Source: Tetrahymena thermophila SB210 | Taxonomy: Eukaryota > Ciliophora > Oligohymenophorea > Hymenostomatida > Tetrahymenidae | Direction of reading: 5' to 3' | Assembly (NCBI RefSeq): GCF_000189635.1 | Contig: NW_002476186.1 | Coordinates: 463,036 to 527,035, forward strand | Length of the DNA: 64,000 nucleotides | Part shown: positions 41,245 to 54,285 of the stretch, in pieces | Position numbering within the stretch: the stretch's first letter is position 1 | How the letters are laid out: each line of letters starts with the position of its first letter | The notes under the pieces: generated by a model | Database searches by the model: none | Seen by the model: the letters and a program-made list of their open reading frames with translations, nothing else | Told to the model about the DNA's origin: nothing | Program-made: the position numbers and the translations under genes

Positions 41245-43203
41245 TCAAACTTTAGAAATTATTTATTTATTTTTCAAAATCTTAGTGACTAAATCTTCAA
41301 ACTTTTATGAGTCATTAATAATTGGTAAATATTCATTTGAGTCTATTATTATAACTTAGTAGTTTTAGATTTTTAAATAGAATAATTTTTATAGAAAGTT
41401 TTATCTAATTTGTGATTTAGTCTATTAATTGTGATGAATATCTCCGTTTACTTCAATGATAGTTTTCTCACCAATCAAAAAGTCAACAATATAGATGTCA
41501 TCTATTAAGACTCCTCTTTAGATTTAATCTTGTATGAGGTTTTCTTTTTGAAGCTTTTAAAAAACAGCCATAAATTTATCTTCTGTTTTAGAAGGGTTAT
41601 CGTTTGCTATTGCATATTTTTTATAAAAAGAGTATAAATCAGCTAAGAAGGAGGGTTTGAAATAGTTTTAGCTTATTTATTTTGTATTTATCAGGTAAAT
41701 TAAGTTTAAATATAATGAGCAATTTTGCTTTTCAGAGAGGGGTTGCTTAGTCATCTGCATTCTTGAAATAAGCATTTTCACAACTAAAGGTAAGTCTATT
41801 AAATTTTAGCTTGGATTGAATTTAAAATTACTATTTTCATTATAGACATATTCTATATTTTTATTCATTTGATATCCGATAAAGCATTACAAAAGAGATA
41901 GCAAATGTCTTATTTATAATTACTGGATATCTTAATTTATGCTTTTAAATAAAGATTCATACAGTTCCTCATTTTTATTGCTGTAATTTCTGATTAAAAT
42001 CCATAAGACATCAACTTTAGCTTAAGGATTAAGTGGAGGGTTTGTTTCTTCTATTTCATCTTGAAATAGCAAAGTGGGACTTTTATTTTGTTCATCTCCT
42101 TAAATAAACTTTAATACATCTTGATTTGACTATATGTAAGAATAGTTTGCTTTTTTCTATTGATTTTCTTATAATTAACTTTTTTGTTGGTTTTCATTAA
42201 TTTAAATATTGTTTTTTACCTTTTGTAAGAATACATTATAAATTTTATCATCAACATTAACGTTTTTAGAAGTTGTATTAATAAAAAGCTGAATTAGTTA
42301 TTACAAATTGATTTAATTTAAATCAAGGGCATTGAAAATCTTTAGCAACAAATCTTATCTTTAAAATTTTCCTATATACACTAATTCTGAAATTAAATCT
42401 AGTAACTATTCATTTGAATAGTTCATTGCTAAAGTATTTTCTATTATAACCTCATATAAAAGCTTATCTGAACCTATTTAATTTTCCATCATGTATTATT
42501 ATCTAAATTGTTATTCTATTTTAACTTATTGCTATTATGATTTAATTAAAAAATTGTTTTCTTTGTCAAATAGCTTGTATTATTTTTTAATTTATTAATA
42601 GTAGATTATAAGTAATTAGCATGCAGTGTAAGGAGATAATTTCATAAATTCACTAGATTTTTATAAAATATTATTAATGTGCATTGTTAATTGCTATTCA
42701 CAACTTTTATTGTTTAAGCAAAACATAGAGCTCCTAACTAGATAAATATACTCTTTGCTATTAAGACTATTATTTTAGAGCTTTAAAGTGATGTAGTTAA
42801 CTAATTCCTTTTGGTTATGCTTAAAAGCAGAATGATCTAGCAATAATAGGTTAATTATGTCTATTGGATTATATTTTTCTAAATCTTTCATAAAATTTTA
42901 GCTTGACTATGATAAAATTCTTTAAACTTCAATGCCTTTCAACTCTGAGATCCTTCCCATAGTTAAAATGCTTTTTCTTTTTACTATCATATATTTCTCT
43001 AAGTCATTATATTCTCTTGTAGAATTAAATTATTTTGTTTATTTATTAATTCCAAATTATTAAAGCTGCATTTTAGTAACATTTATTAATTATGGAGACT
43101 GCTAACTGACTGAAAAAAATTTGTTGATATTGCAAATCAAGTTTATCCTATTGTTTACTTATTTTCTATATGCAAGTTGGCTAAATCTTAAAATTTGATT
43201 CAT
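41245..43203 (-). CDS. RAP-domain protein, probably mitochondrial RNA factor
   Basis: One exon of 653 codons (652 aa), start CAT 43201-43203, stop TCA 41245-41247. The C-terminal part (about residues 570-640) is a RAP domain: YIVDFLIGEKTIIEVNGDIHH, then QNFLQKLFYLKIQNYQVIII and SNEYL. This PD-(D/E)xK-related fold marks FASTK-type and ciliate/apicomplexan organelle RNA-binding proteins. The N-terminus MNQILRFSQLAYRKQ is basic and lacks acidic residues, as expected for a mitochondrial presequence. The middle is a helical-repeat-like region with LLxLI/LLxLF motifs. It likely acts in mitochondrial RNA processing or ribosome assembly; the target RNA cannot be read. It is tightly followed by NDC80 on the same strand, 368 bp away. 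Confidence 0.85.
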
Positions 43204-43571
43204 CTTATTTATACCTTTTATACTTTGCCTATTAAACTCTAATTAAATTTTTGCAAATATCTTTCTTCAAAAATGTTAAAAGTGTATTTACAAATACTAA
43301 TTTATCTTAGAAATCTAAGATGAAATTTATTATCACTATAAATTTTTAACAATATTACATAAATTAAAGATGAATTATCATAAAATCTTAAATTATTATT
43401 TTTTTAATAAAATAAATAATAAAGCGTTATGGTTTATTTATTATTTTTAACTAATATATACAAAATAAATGTTTTATTCAATAATTTAAAGTGTTTTTAA
43501 TACTATTTATTGAGTTGTTTATAATTTAAATTATTTTATTTTTTATAAAGAAATTAATTTCTTTTTGTCTT
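43204..43571. other. Intergenic between NDC80 and the RAP gene
   Basis: 368 bp on the same strand, holding the NDC80 3' end and the RAP-gene promoter. No other feature. Confidence 0.5.
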
Positions 43572-45729
43572 TCAAGATTTATTAATTAAGAAGGACTTTT
43601 TGTTTAATGCTTAGTAATAAGAGTGAAGTTACTGAAACTTTAAAATTATTTATTATTTTGCTTGGTTGATTTTAATAGCCTAATTTTCTAATATCTAAAT
43701 AGATTCTTCTTTTTCTTTTTAAAGGAGCTTTTTGCGAACTTCAATTTAGTTCATGAAGTTTGTTAGATCATTTTCTAAACTAAATTATTTTTATTTTGAC
43801 TAGTTTATTTATTGTTTTATATTTGAATTCGCTTAAAGTTATTCTTCTGATTTGTGTTTAAAGTTCACTTATCTATCTTAAATTAGCTAAATTAATTACT
43901 TTAACTCGTCTTACTTTTGCTAAGATTTAATATTAAGTTAATTTATTTTGATATCAAGATCATTAATATTTGTTTTTTTCTCTTCAATTTATCTATTTAT
44001 TTGTTTAATAGACTCCTCCTATTTCACCACTGAAACCTAATAATCTTACAATTTAGCCTTTAACTGCTCAGATACCTTTTTGAGGTCAATGTTTATCATA
44101 GATTTTATTATTATTTTACTATTATTCTTAGAATTTGTGAAAGAATCCAATCCTTACTTTAAATCTTCGCTTTTAATTTACAAACCTTTAGTTAAAATAT
44201 CTAAATTATCTGCTCTTATTTTTTCTTCATTTACAAAAGCTTCTATTCCTTAACACTAAATGAACAATTCATTAGAGGTATTAAGGATTCTATTATAATC
44301 GTTTATGAGCTGATGTATCTCATTTATCTAACCTTCATTTTAAGTATAACTCACAGTTCTTTAATCACTAGTTTGACTGATTTGTAAATCAATTTAAGCT
44401 TTTTATTTTTTTAATCTTTCAATTTCTTTTAACTTTTTTTCAGCTTCAACAATGCTATATTCTTAGTCAGTTATTTACTTTTAAATGTTTGATTTTTCTT
44501 ATTCCAGTTCTATTTTTATTTCATTTATTAAAATTATTTTAAATAAATCATTAAAAAGTTATTTTTACCATGGATTGCTATCATTTTTTCATTAAAAATA
44601 TTATGATAATTATCAATATCTTTTTAATTACTTTCTATTTCTGAAGATAATTGATAAATTAGCTCTTATTCCATATTTATAACATCTTGCTGCTGTTCAA
44701 TCTTATTTCCTACTTCTGATAAATCTGGCTATTTTAAGCATAGGTTTTTATTTGATAATTGTAAAGTCTCTATTTTTAGCTCTAATTCTTTTATTACTTA
44801 CTAAAGATAAATATTTTTTTACTTAAGCAAATCTGCAATATCCTTAGCCTCCTTTTCATCTTCACTCATTCCAATCTATGATATCAGCATACTTTGATTT
44901 TGCTAAGGATTCTTTTTAGAACTATTGTGCTTGGAGAAGTTAGCTCCTTTCAAAAGATCATTATCTTTTCTCCTAAAAGATTGAGCAATGTATTGATTAA
45001 GTATTTCCATATCATTCTAATAAATTTAAGTATTATTTTTAATATTTTATGTCATTTTTAAAGAAAAATTACTCTTTACGATTAGCTTTAAGAGTTTTAT
45101 AAAATTGACTTTTAATTATCAAGCAAGCTTTCAGACATAGATTTTACTTCTTTTGACAATTAATATAACCAAAAGAGAAGATTTTATGTTTGTTTGAGAG
45201 TATGAGGAGCTCCAATAGTAGTAAGAATATTTTTATTTAGCTGAAAAGGGCAATTCCAAAACTTCATTAATTAGGGTATCTCATCAACACTTATAACTTT
45301 AGAATTTATTGAAGGATCAATAATTCGAATAAACCCCCAAAATATCTCAAAAAATATTTTTTAAGTAGGATTTTTAAGCTATTGTTCGCTGATTGGAGAA
45401 TCTTAATAAATATTTAAGTTTATAAAAGACAATAAATCTTGTAAAATAAATATATTTTTTTCATTTAAGTTATTTTTATAATTTCCATCCTTTTTGTAAG
45501 TATTTTAAATCACTGTATTTCTTATTGGTTGATTCAAGTTAGTCATTCTTATAGAAGAGAAATTCATAGATTAATTAAGTTTATCACTATTATAGTTTGC
45601 ATTATAGTTTCCTTCTTTAAAAAATAAATGAGTATTATTATTTGATGAATTTTTTTAACTCTATGATGCCTTGCTAGATCCTGAATCACTAGTATCATTA
45701 GGTCCTCTGAAAAATTCAGTGTGTCTCAT
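43572..45729 (-). CDS. NDC80: Kinetochore protein NDC80 (HEC1)
   Basis: Three exons (45073-45729, 44569-45016, 43572-44509; introns 56 and 59 nt) give 680 aa. After a Ser/Asn-rich, disordered N-terminal tail comes the calponin-homology domain (about residues 85-195) with the NDC80 pattern: DSPISEQQLKNPTQKIFFEIFW, VDEIPQLMKFWNCPF and the diagnostic IGAPHTLKQTQNLLFWL. The rest is a long coiled coil (EKEAKDIADLL, QVIKELELKIETLQ, KLKEIERLKKQ and others), as required for the rod that joins SPC24/25. NDC80 binds spindle microtubules through the CH domain. The family has one member per complex, so this is probably the only copy. Its length fits homologues of about 600-700 aa. Confidence 0.93.
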
Positions 45730-46341
45730 AAAATAAATTAATAAATAAATAAATTAAATGAACCCAAAAATATTATTTTCTAATAAAGATTTTTGATAAA
45801 TATTCAAAAATAACAACTATATCTTAATCTAGCTTAAAAGCAATTATAATTTGATTTTTTTTCAATTTTACCGCAAAAATTTAATTTTAAAGAACATAAT
45901 TGCCAACTTCATTAAAGCATATCATTTTTATTAGAATGCTTATGAGAAGGTATAATAAAAAAATTAGCTTAAAATGTAAATTGGAGTCATTCATTTGTTT
46001 ACTGACAGATTAATAAATAATATTTGGTTATGTCTATAATAAACATACAAAATGAAATAAACTTTAAACAAACAAACAAGCATAATTATAAAAATAAATA
46101 AATTGATTCTATTTTTTATTTATTTTATAAGTAAATTTATATATCAATTAAATTGGTATGTTATATAAAAATAGATATAAAATGAATAGCAGATATTTCT
46201 TAATATAATTATATATAATAGATAAAACGAAATTTAATTTAAACAAACATAATTTAAATTAATTTATAATCTTTATTTTTTATTCTTTTACAATTTTTTA
46301 TTTTTTTTTAAACATTTTTATTTAATCTTTCAACTTTATTA
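45730..46341. other. Intergenic, AT-rich
   Basis: About 610 bp upstream of NDC80 and downstream of inhibitor-2. A short tract of AAACAAACAAACAAGC lies near 46068-46081. Nothing coding seen. Confidence 0.5.
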
Positions 46342-47234
46342 TCAAACATCTTCTTCCTCGTCCTTTATTCTATTATTCCCAATATAAATATATTTATAAA
46401 CAAAAATTTGATTTATTTATGTATATTAATTAGTAAGTACATTGCTTTTTTTATGAAGACTCCTTCATTATAATGTGCCTTTCTTTTTTTCTAGAATTCT
46501 TCTTCTATAATAATCATTATTCATATTTAATGGTCTGTATTATTAAAAAATATATTTTATTTACTCTTTTTCTTCTTTATTTCATCTTCTTCATCAGAAT
46601 CTACTGCCATTTCTTTTCTCCTAAATTTAAAAAAAATAAATTATTTAATACTATTTCCTTTTCTATATTTTATAGGAATTAATTACTCCCTGTCTAAATC
46701 TTCTTTAAGCATTTCGTTTAGTTTGGATAAATCTAGTTTTCCTTTTTCCTTTTAATTTTAAAGTAATTTATCAGTTTATTTGAATTAATGGTATTTATTG
46801 TAATATTCTCTATACTTATTGATGTTATTTATTAATTTCAGCTTGTTATAACCCATCTATTTCGCTATCATGATGCTCATTTTCATTCTTATCAATTATT
46901 AAAAAAATAATATAAACATATATTTTAAAAGCTAAATAACTTTTAAATACAAAATCATTATTATAAGGTGTTTTTGGCTCAGTTATCTTCATTGTTTTTC
47001 CTCTTTCCTTATCATGTTCCCTAATTTTTATTAGATTTTTTTATTTCTACAATTTTTTTAAAAGTAAGTAATGTATCTTTTACTCAATAGTTTTCTCATC
47101 CCATGTTAAATCCTTTTTTCTATTATTATAACGTATTCAATAATTTTATATTCACCTACTTTTTAATTTAATTACTCTAAGGTCCTCTTCTTAGAGAGTA
47201 TTCCTTTTTTTGCATGATGATCTTCTGTATTCAT
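46342..47234 (-). CDS. PPP1R2: Protein phosphatase 1 inhibitor-2 (IPP-2/Glc8)
   Basis: A compact gene of about seven short exons gives about 150 aa, ATG at CAT 47232-47234, TGA at TCA 342-344 of that block. All three PP1-binding signatures of inhibitor-2 appear in order: HHAKKGILSKKR (the GILK element), DLTWDEKTIEEHDKERGK with TEPKTPY (the WDE and the TPY phosphosite region), and KKRKAHYNEGVFIKKA (the active-site-blocking HYNEG helix). Acidic stretches (DSDEEDE, KDEEEDV) complete the protein. It should bind and inhibit PP1 and be regulated by phosphorylation at the Thr of TPY. The introns are 47-72 nt. The first splice join is the least certain. Confidence 0.87.
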
Positions 47235-48188
47235 ATGTAGTTTTTTATATTGTTTTAAGATTATTTTTTTAGATTAATGTGAATTAATTTTTTTTGATGA
47301 ATATATATATATATATATATATATATGTATTTTAAACAGAAAAAGGTAGCTTTTAAATTAATCTCTATAATTAGATTTTTTATTAAAAAATATAAAATAT
47401 TTAAAATAAAATTATAAAAATAGAAATATAAAATGTTTGAATTATTGCTGAAAATTATATAATCAAATTGTAATATAATATTATAAATCAACTAATTATG
47501 TAAAAGTATTTGTCTAACTAATTAAGTCAAGAAAAACGACCAAATACATTTATAATTTTTAAATTTTGTTTTGTAATTAATAGAATTTTTCTTTTAAAAA
47601 TAAATAATTGTTTAGATTCAAGAATATTTTTTAGAAAAGATAGTAAAAATATAGATATCATTAAAATTTCTCTAATAATATAAAAAAAATTTTTCTACTT
47701 GTAATAAATTTATGAGTAATCATAAGTTACTATTAAATTAAATGATTTATTTTAATGCTCATCTTCATATTTTTTTTCTAAAAAAGAAAAAAGTTAAAAT
47801 TTAAAAAAATAAGCTGCAAAAAAACTTTAACGAATATTTTTGCAATCTTTTTTCAAGAAAAATTTCAACTTAAATAAGTAAAAAATAAAAGTAATTTATT
47901 TATTTGATAAAAATATTTTTATTTTTAATATCAACTAAATTGAGATAAAAATATTTATTAAGTATAGTAATTAATTATATATAATCCTGTCTGTATTTCT
48001 GTATGAGTATTATGAGCATGAAAGAATTTGAGTGATGAACATTTGATTCAAAAAAGATAAAATTGAATTAATTATTTTATTTTAGTATTATTTAAATTAT
48101 TTTTAAGTTGAAAATATAAAGATAGAAATGATATTATATTAATCTAAAACAATAAATTTATAATAATTTTGTTATAATTATTAAAATA
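47235..48188. other. Intergenic with AT dinucleotide repeat
   Basis: About 950 bp containing a pure (AT)13 run at 47301-47326. It separates the inhibitor-2 promoter from the 3' end of the large two-TM gene. No gene seen. Confidence 0.6.
47301..47326. repeat. (AT)13 microsatellite
   Basis: Thirteen AT units in a row, 67 bp upstream of the inhibitor-2 start codon. Confidence 0.9.
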
Positions 48189-51100
48189 TCAAATGTCAAT
48201 ATAAGAATTTCTCATTGTAAATTTTTTTTGTTTAAATTATTACATTTTTAATTCTATTTATTATAGATTTTCTTTTAAACTATCATTCGCATTAGATGAT
48301 TAATTGCATGAACTTTCTTCCACAGTTTCATCTTTAAAATTATTTTAGGCAGCTTAAACAGTAGAATGTGTATCAAATTAATAGTTTTGGCTCACTATTA
48401 ATTTATCTATCATTGGTTTTATAGAATTAGCTTAGAAATCATTATGCTCATTATTAGGAGAGTTTTAACTTATTTTTTATGAAAACTTCTAAACAGAATC
48501 TTCTTTCTAATCTGGTTAATTAATGATTTTTTCACTTTCTTCTATAATTTGCTGTTAAAATAGCTCAAGTAAGTGAGGATCAATCATATTTAACAATTTT
48601 TTATCTTATTATGTTTAATCATAGTTTTGCTTTGTTAATTCCAAAAAAGATTCGTATGCATCTTTTGCTCTTTCTATTTCAGTTCTATTATCCTCGTAAA
48701 GGAAATTAAATTTTTAAAGATTCTCTTAATTTTCTTAAATTTAGTTTTTCTCAATGTAAATTTTAGGACGAGGTAAGTATTCAAACAAATTTATCTATTA
48801 TTCGTCTAAAAGCAGCATCTTTAACTTATCTATTTCTGTCAACTTCTTTAATATATAAACAATATCTAAGTGATGATACAGCTTCTTTGCTCCATAATCC
48901 ATTTGCTTTTTTTTAATTTAGAGTGTTTTTGGGGTACAAATGAAGTATCTGAGATACTCAGTAAATTTTATTTTTATTCTATTTGCAGTGACTTTAAAAA
49001 AATTTTAGAATTATTTATTTATATCTTTTAATATTGTTTTAAGCTATTTTTCTTGCTTCTTTTGTTATTTTATTTCTTTTTTACTTAGAGGACTCTGGAC
49101 TCGATTTTATGTATTATTTGCATTTGATTTGGAATTTGATCTATTAGTTTAATCAATCATTATGGAAGCTATTTGTTACTTTGTTTTATTAGGAGAAACT
49201 ACTTAATTGAAATGAAGATTTGATTTTTAAATAGCAAATAAAGATGATGTGGGAGGTTAGTTATTTAAAAAATAGGTTTAGCTCTTTTTCTACTTTGAAC
49301 GATGCAGAATTTATTTCGGGCTTTTAGACCTTTGTTAAAAAGATGGTTTTTCTATTTAAAGGTTATTGATTGATTTCAATTTGATAAGTTTACTGCAGGG
49401 AGACTATATATTGTTTGTACTTGTATTAACTTATTATTACTGTTGAGTTAGTTATTGCTGTTAGTATTATGAGTTAAGATTATATTCTTTTTCTAAAAGA
49501 TTTAGTTATTTATTGTTTTAATCTGTGTCTATTCTCAAAACATTTAGCTTTTAATCTTTTAATTTAACTCCTTCATCGATTTCTTTTTAAGCTTAATTTA
49601 GAAATTCTTAAATTAAAATCGTTTTTTTCTTTGGAGATTTTAAGTTCATTAAATCAAGATTTCCATATGATTTATGATGCTTATTCCCATTTTAGTTTTT
49701 AATGGAATTTTGTGAAAATAATTAAATAGTTCCATTTAAATCTTTAAAAGCTTAATTATTGAATACTTACGACCGCGCTTCCTTAGCTATATTTTTTGAA
49801 ATATCTATTTCCCCTTTGTTAACAATAACTGATTCTATTTTTTAACTTATTGGTTTTGCGTTCTTATTGTTTTTCTCTTAACAAGAATTTTCAAAAGAAA
49901 ATATTTGATTCATTAACTTCCTGTTTAATTCAAATTAGCTTATTGGAAATAGTAATAAACATCCTAAAGCAACTAAAGCCTGGTAAATTCCTCCAATTTA
50001 GCTAATACCTTAACTTAAAGTTAAGTATTTTCTTTGCCACTTGTTTTATTTCTTTTTTTCTAACCTCAAAGAAATTTAATACATTAAGTTATCATCTCTA
50101 TCTGTTATAACGCTCTAATTTTATTTAAAGTATTTAAGTATTGCGTCAATTAGTCAATTTAACAAAAAAGAAATTTATAATTTTGAGAAAAGAAATTTTT
50201 TGACCATATATTATATTACAATTAAATTAAAATAAGAATATTTTCTATAACTACAATACTTAGCTGAATGTAGTCTTTAACAAAGAGCTGGGCAAATACT
50301 CTAAATTCTAAAAAAATACATTTCTAAAATGTCTAAATTTAACAAAAATATATTTCATTTTTTCAAAACTTGCATGATAAGTTTCATTTGTTAACTGCCT
50401 GAAACAAAAATTTAATATTTGATACCTGTTATTAGTATTAAGAAAAGCTCATTCCATTATGTACTATCTCATTTGATAAAATGATTCCTTCTTGACTCCT
50501 CACTTCGTTTTTTATCATAAAGACAGTAATTTACTATTGTAAAGTTTAACTACTAGTAAAAAATAAGTCTCTTCCTATAGGTTTAATAGGCTGATAGCTG
50601 GTAGGATCAACTAAAGCATCTGTAAAATACATAGCAAATTAGGGTTATTTAAAATACTACTAGTAGGTATCAGGATCACTAATATTCTTGCACTTGTTTC
50701 CAGAGCATCTATATATATTAATTTAAATATAAGCAAAATAGTAAAGGTCAAAATCCCCTCCAATTTAAAGACCAGTTTGATTTCTTGAAATACAGTATAG
50801 ATTTGTATAAGGCTATCTATAAAAATAATCTTATGTTTAAGGGTTTTAAAAATTATCTTTTGTACATCTGTCTAAGGTTACATTTTAATAGTGATACTCT
50901 ACTTGGTTTGTTTAGTTGTTTCTGATTGAAATAATTTATTGAGCTTATAAATAATAAACTCCTTCATCTATAAAATGTTAAAATTTTGCATCTTCCATAC
51001 CAATTGCAAACTCAAAGACATCTGAATCAAGACTAAATAGCTCCACGCCATCTACATATTCCTAATTATAAACAATTTCTGGATTTAGCCTTAATACTAA

Positions 51101-51256
51101 AGTCTGAAATATATTTATTATCTAAATAAACATGGTAATAAATATCAAAATTGTAGCAATTCCTCCACAAGTGGTTTTATGCTTATCTACTCCATTCAAA
51201 CGGAGTAGAATTTATTTTCCAAACATATCAAATTTTTTAATAATTCTTAGTTTCAT
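48189..51256 (-). CDS. Large two-transmembrane protein, diverged relative of the array
   Basis: Two exons (50426-51256 and 48189-50114, intron 311 nt) give 918 aa. The start MKLRIIKKFDMFGKQ, then HKTTCGG and TM1 (IATILIFITMFIQIINIF), follows the same plan as the four paralogues at 1.8-13.2 kb, but the Cys pattern differs (LDRCTKDN, LYCISRNQ, IYRCSGNKCKN). TM2 is near residue 315 (GISQIGGIYQALVALGCLLLF). The cytosolic tail of about 580 residues is Q/N/S/K-rich and then has a block with KKLYHHLDIVYILKKL, EIDKLKMLLLDEQQINLFEYLPRP, a motif typical of the larger ciliate family. Ligand and partners unknown; a receptor or scaffold role is only inferred from topology. Confidence 0.85.
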
Positions 51257-52430
51257 TTATAATTGTCAATAATTAATTAATAAATCACTTTTTAACTCTT
51301 TTTAAAACAATTAGGTTTAATACCAAACATAACAATTTAGATTAACTTTTTCTTAATCAAAAAACTTAGTTTAACTTTACATGTTTTAATAACCTTTCGC
51401 ATAAATAAAACTAAAATTACAGAAAATAATCCTAATAACCTTAAATTATTTAAAAAAATTAAAGGTTTTATATTAATGTAATTTTATATTTAATAAAAAA
51501 TCAACCAAGCTTTTTTTTCAATCTTTAGCTGCTGCATGCAATAACCATAATACTTTTTTAATGGTCTATAATATATATATATATAAAACAATATTGTTAT
51601 TTAGACATTATTACAAGAAAGTAATTTAATTAAAAACCAATTAATATAATTTTTATTTAAAAGTTCTTAAAACCTTTTCTTTTATTAGTTAGTTAAAATG
51701 ATTTATGTAATTAATTAACTTAAATTTTAAAAAACTAACAAACTAAATAAATAATTTTTTTTTGATTAATCAAATTAAAGTTTTTGTAAATTAAAAAAAT
51801 TTTAAATAATTAAATGTAATTTAACTCTATTATTAAAAAAATATTTCAAAATTATAAATAACTTTATATTTCTCTACTTAACTTTCACTTTCACTTTATC
51901 TGCATATTTCCACCTATATTGAAATTAAAAAATATTAAATTAATTTAAGTTTTTTAATAATTAATTATTGAATGAAATAAAAACTTATTTTTTCCTTAAA
52001 TTTTTAAAGAAACATTTAAAAATATAAATTTAATAATCAGCATATTATTTATTTAGATAATTTTTAAAAATTTAAATACAATTAAATAAAAAATAATTAA
52101 AATATTTCTTATAATAAATTGAAATTGAAGAATATTTTTATACTATTGCATAGTGTAATATTGTAATATTGATATTATTCAATGTTGTGATCGAATGGTA
52201 AAGCAATTTTATGATTTGAAACTAATCATTCGAGATTTAATCAATTAATAATTTTAGAAAATGAATTAGTTTAATTTTTTATTATTTTAGAATGCAAAAA
52301 AATTTATTAATTAAAATTTTTAACATCAGAAACTATAAAGTGATTTAGAGTTAAAGTGATTTATTAGTATTGAAATTAATTAAAATAGGAAATTCTAATT
52401 AAATAATTTGACAAAGGAGACTATCTATAA
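51257..52430. other. Intergenic; right half is the 5' flank of the duplicated unit
   Basis: The left part is featureless. From about 51855 the sequence is repeated upstream of the second LRR-like gene (from about 54355), so it belongs to the duplicated unit. An ATATATATAT run lies near 51573. Confidence 0.6.
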
Positions 52431-54285
52431 ATGAATAAAATATACTAATCTTAAGAAACTGAAGATATTAACTTTGAAAATATATATTAGACATGTGTAG
52501 AAAATTAAGCGAATATAGAATAATTAGAAAGAACTTAAATAGATAATCTACATATTTAAATTTATGATTTGTCGTTAACATATATTTAGAGTATTTTTCA
52601 TAAAATATATCCTTATAAAATAATCAAAAACCTCAAATTATCTTTCAGAACTAACTATCATATTTACAAATAGAATTAATACATTCAAGTTCTTGCTCAA
52701 CTGCTATTTAATATTTGTTAAATAGAGCATATAATCATAAATAAATATAAAACAGCTATTACAATTCAAAACATAATTCCATTTTTGAAAGAAGCTCAGA
52801 ATAATTTAGAATTAAATTAATTAACAATATGCTTCAACTTTTTAAAAGAAAAATATGAAAAAGAAATCAATTATAATTTAATGCTTTTTAGTTAAGAGCT
52901 TGGATATCTTTCTTAAATAAAGAAACTCAATTTTTCATTGCAGAATTTTCAGTTGAATTAACAATACGCATAAGGGATTTTTCAAGGCTTTAGAGATTAT
53001 CATCATATTGAGAAACTTGATTTAAAAATTTTAATCAATGATGTTTAAATATAGATTTTTTAATACATAAAGGAATAAATTTCGTATTTAATTAATTTAA
53101 AAGAATTGAATTTTTAGATACAAATTTCAGAAACAAATTTAGAGTAGATTTAAAAAATAATTTAAGAATTAATGATTTCTTTGAAGCTTTTAGAAGTTTT
53201 TTCTATAAATATTCTTTTCAAATAAAGAAATAATATTGCATATAAGTAAACAGTATTAGAAGAAAATTTAATACCTTAAAATAGTATCAAAAAGCTAACA
53301 GTCAATATAAAAAATGATGAGAGTATAGCAAATAATATTTCATTTTCAAATTTTAGTAATCAAATATTTTTTGGATTAAAACATTTGGAATAGATTTCTT
53401 GGGATTTAACTAACTGCAGCGAAATAAATTTTGAACATTTTTGTTAAATCCTTAACAATAATATTAACCTAAAAAATTTAAAATTAAAAATAGGTAATAA
53501 TAAAAACCTTAACAGTTTATGTCTTTCAATTTAAAGAGCTTAGCTTTTAGAAAATCTCAATATAAAATTAAAATATGCTATAAGTTAAGTGGATGGTATC
53601 TAAGAGATATCATAGCTTTTTAAATGCATTAAACAATTAAAGTACTTGAAGTTAGATTTGTTAAATGTTGAAGTTAATAGTGAAATTTTAAATGCACTTG
53701 CATTTGAAATTGGTAGCTGTTAATAGCTTTAAATTTTAATTTTTAAATTTGATTTTAATGTTATAAAGAATATAGACTAAGTTAAATTTTTTAAAAATTT
53801 ATAAAAAAATTAATACCTCAATTATTTATAGCTTGATTTTAGCACCTATAAGAGAGAGAAAATCCTTAAAATCAAAATATAAGAAGATTTTTCTTTTTAT
53901 AATTGTAATACATATAATCCTTTTAGGTAAATGGAGAAAAATAAATAATAATTATAATAATTTGAGTCATTCGAAGAAGAAGTTAATATGAATATAAAAA
54001 AATTTAAAAGACTAGTAAAATGTGATTGCATTTTAGATAGGCTTATTGAATGGTTCGAATGTGGATATGATAATGAATAAAATTACATATTTCTAGATTC
54101 TGATGAAGATTCTTATTATATAGATGATTTCTGAAAATAATTTAAGTTTATAAATTATTTTATCAATAATTTCTAAACGTATTTTTATAAATTAATATAA
54201 TTTATTCATATACCTTGAATTATATCTCATTTATGTATTTCTAGGCTAAAAATTTGTTTTTATGAAATTATATTTATTTCTAATT
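51855..54285. repeat. Tandem duplication, unit 1
   Basis: The 5' flank, whole coding sequence and 3' flank (ending near GGCTAAAAATTTG at 54243) are repeated in unit 2 with a high match. Differences are point changes and small indels; in the coding part the indels are multiples of three. Confidence 0.85.
52431..54134 (+). CDS. LRR-like protein, tandem copy 1
   Basis: A single exon of 568 codons (567 aa), ATG 52431 to TGA 54132-54134. It starts MNKIYQSQETEDINFENIY. The body is made of leucine/isoleucine-patterned segments such as IEKLDLKILI, LKELNFQIQI, LENLNIKLKY, LKYLKLDLL and LQILIFKFDF, spaced about 25-60 residues, which fit an irregular LRR solenoid. The end is acidic and Tyr-rich (LDSDEDSYYIDDF), after a basic stretch KKFKRLVKCDC. 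There is no membrane span or signal peptide, so it is probably cytosolic. Asn/Ile/Lys-rich composition is typical of ciliate-specific LRR families. Function unknown. Confidence 0.8.

Noticed and set aside
50115-50425. Extra coding exon in the large two-TM gene
   Set aside because: The segment has an open frame but joining it breaks the frame on both sides; removing it as an intron joins two phase-0 exons cleanly.
52184-52246. tRNA gene
   Set aside because: No acceptor stem, a poor A box and an anticodon stem that does not pair.
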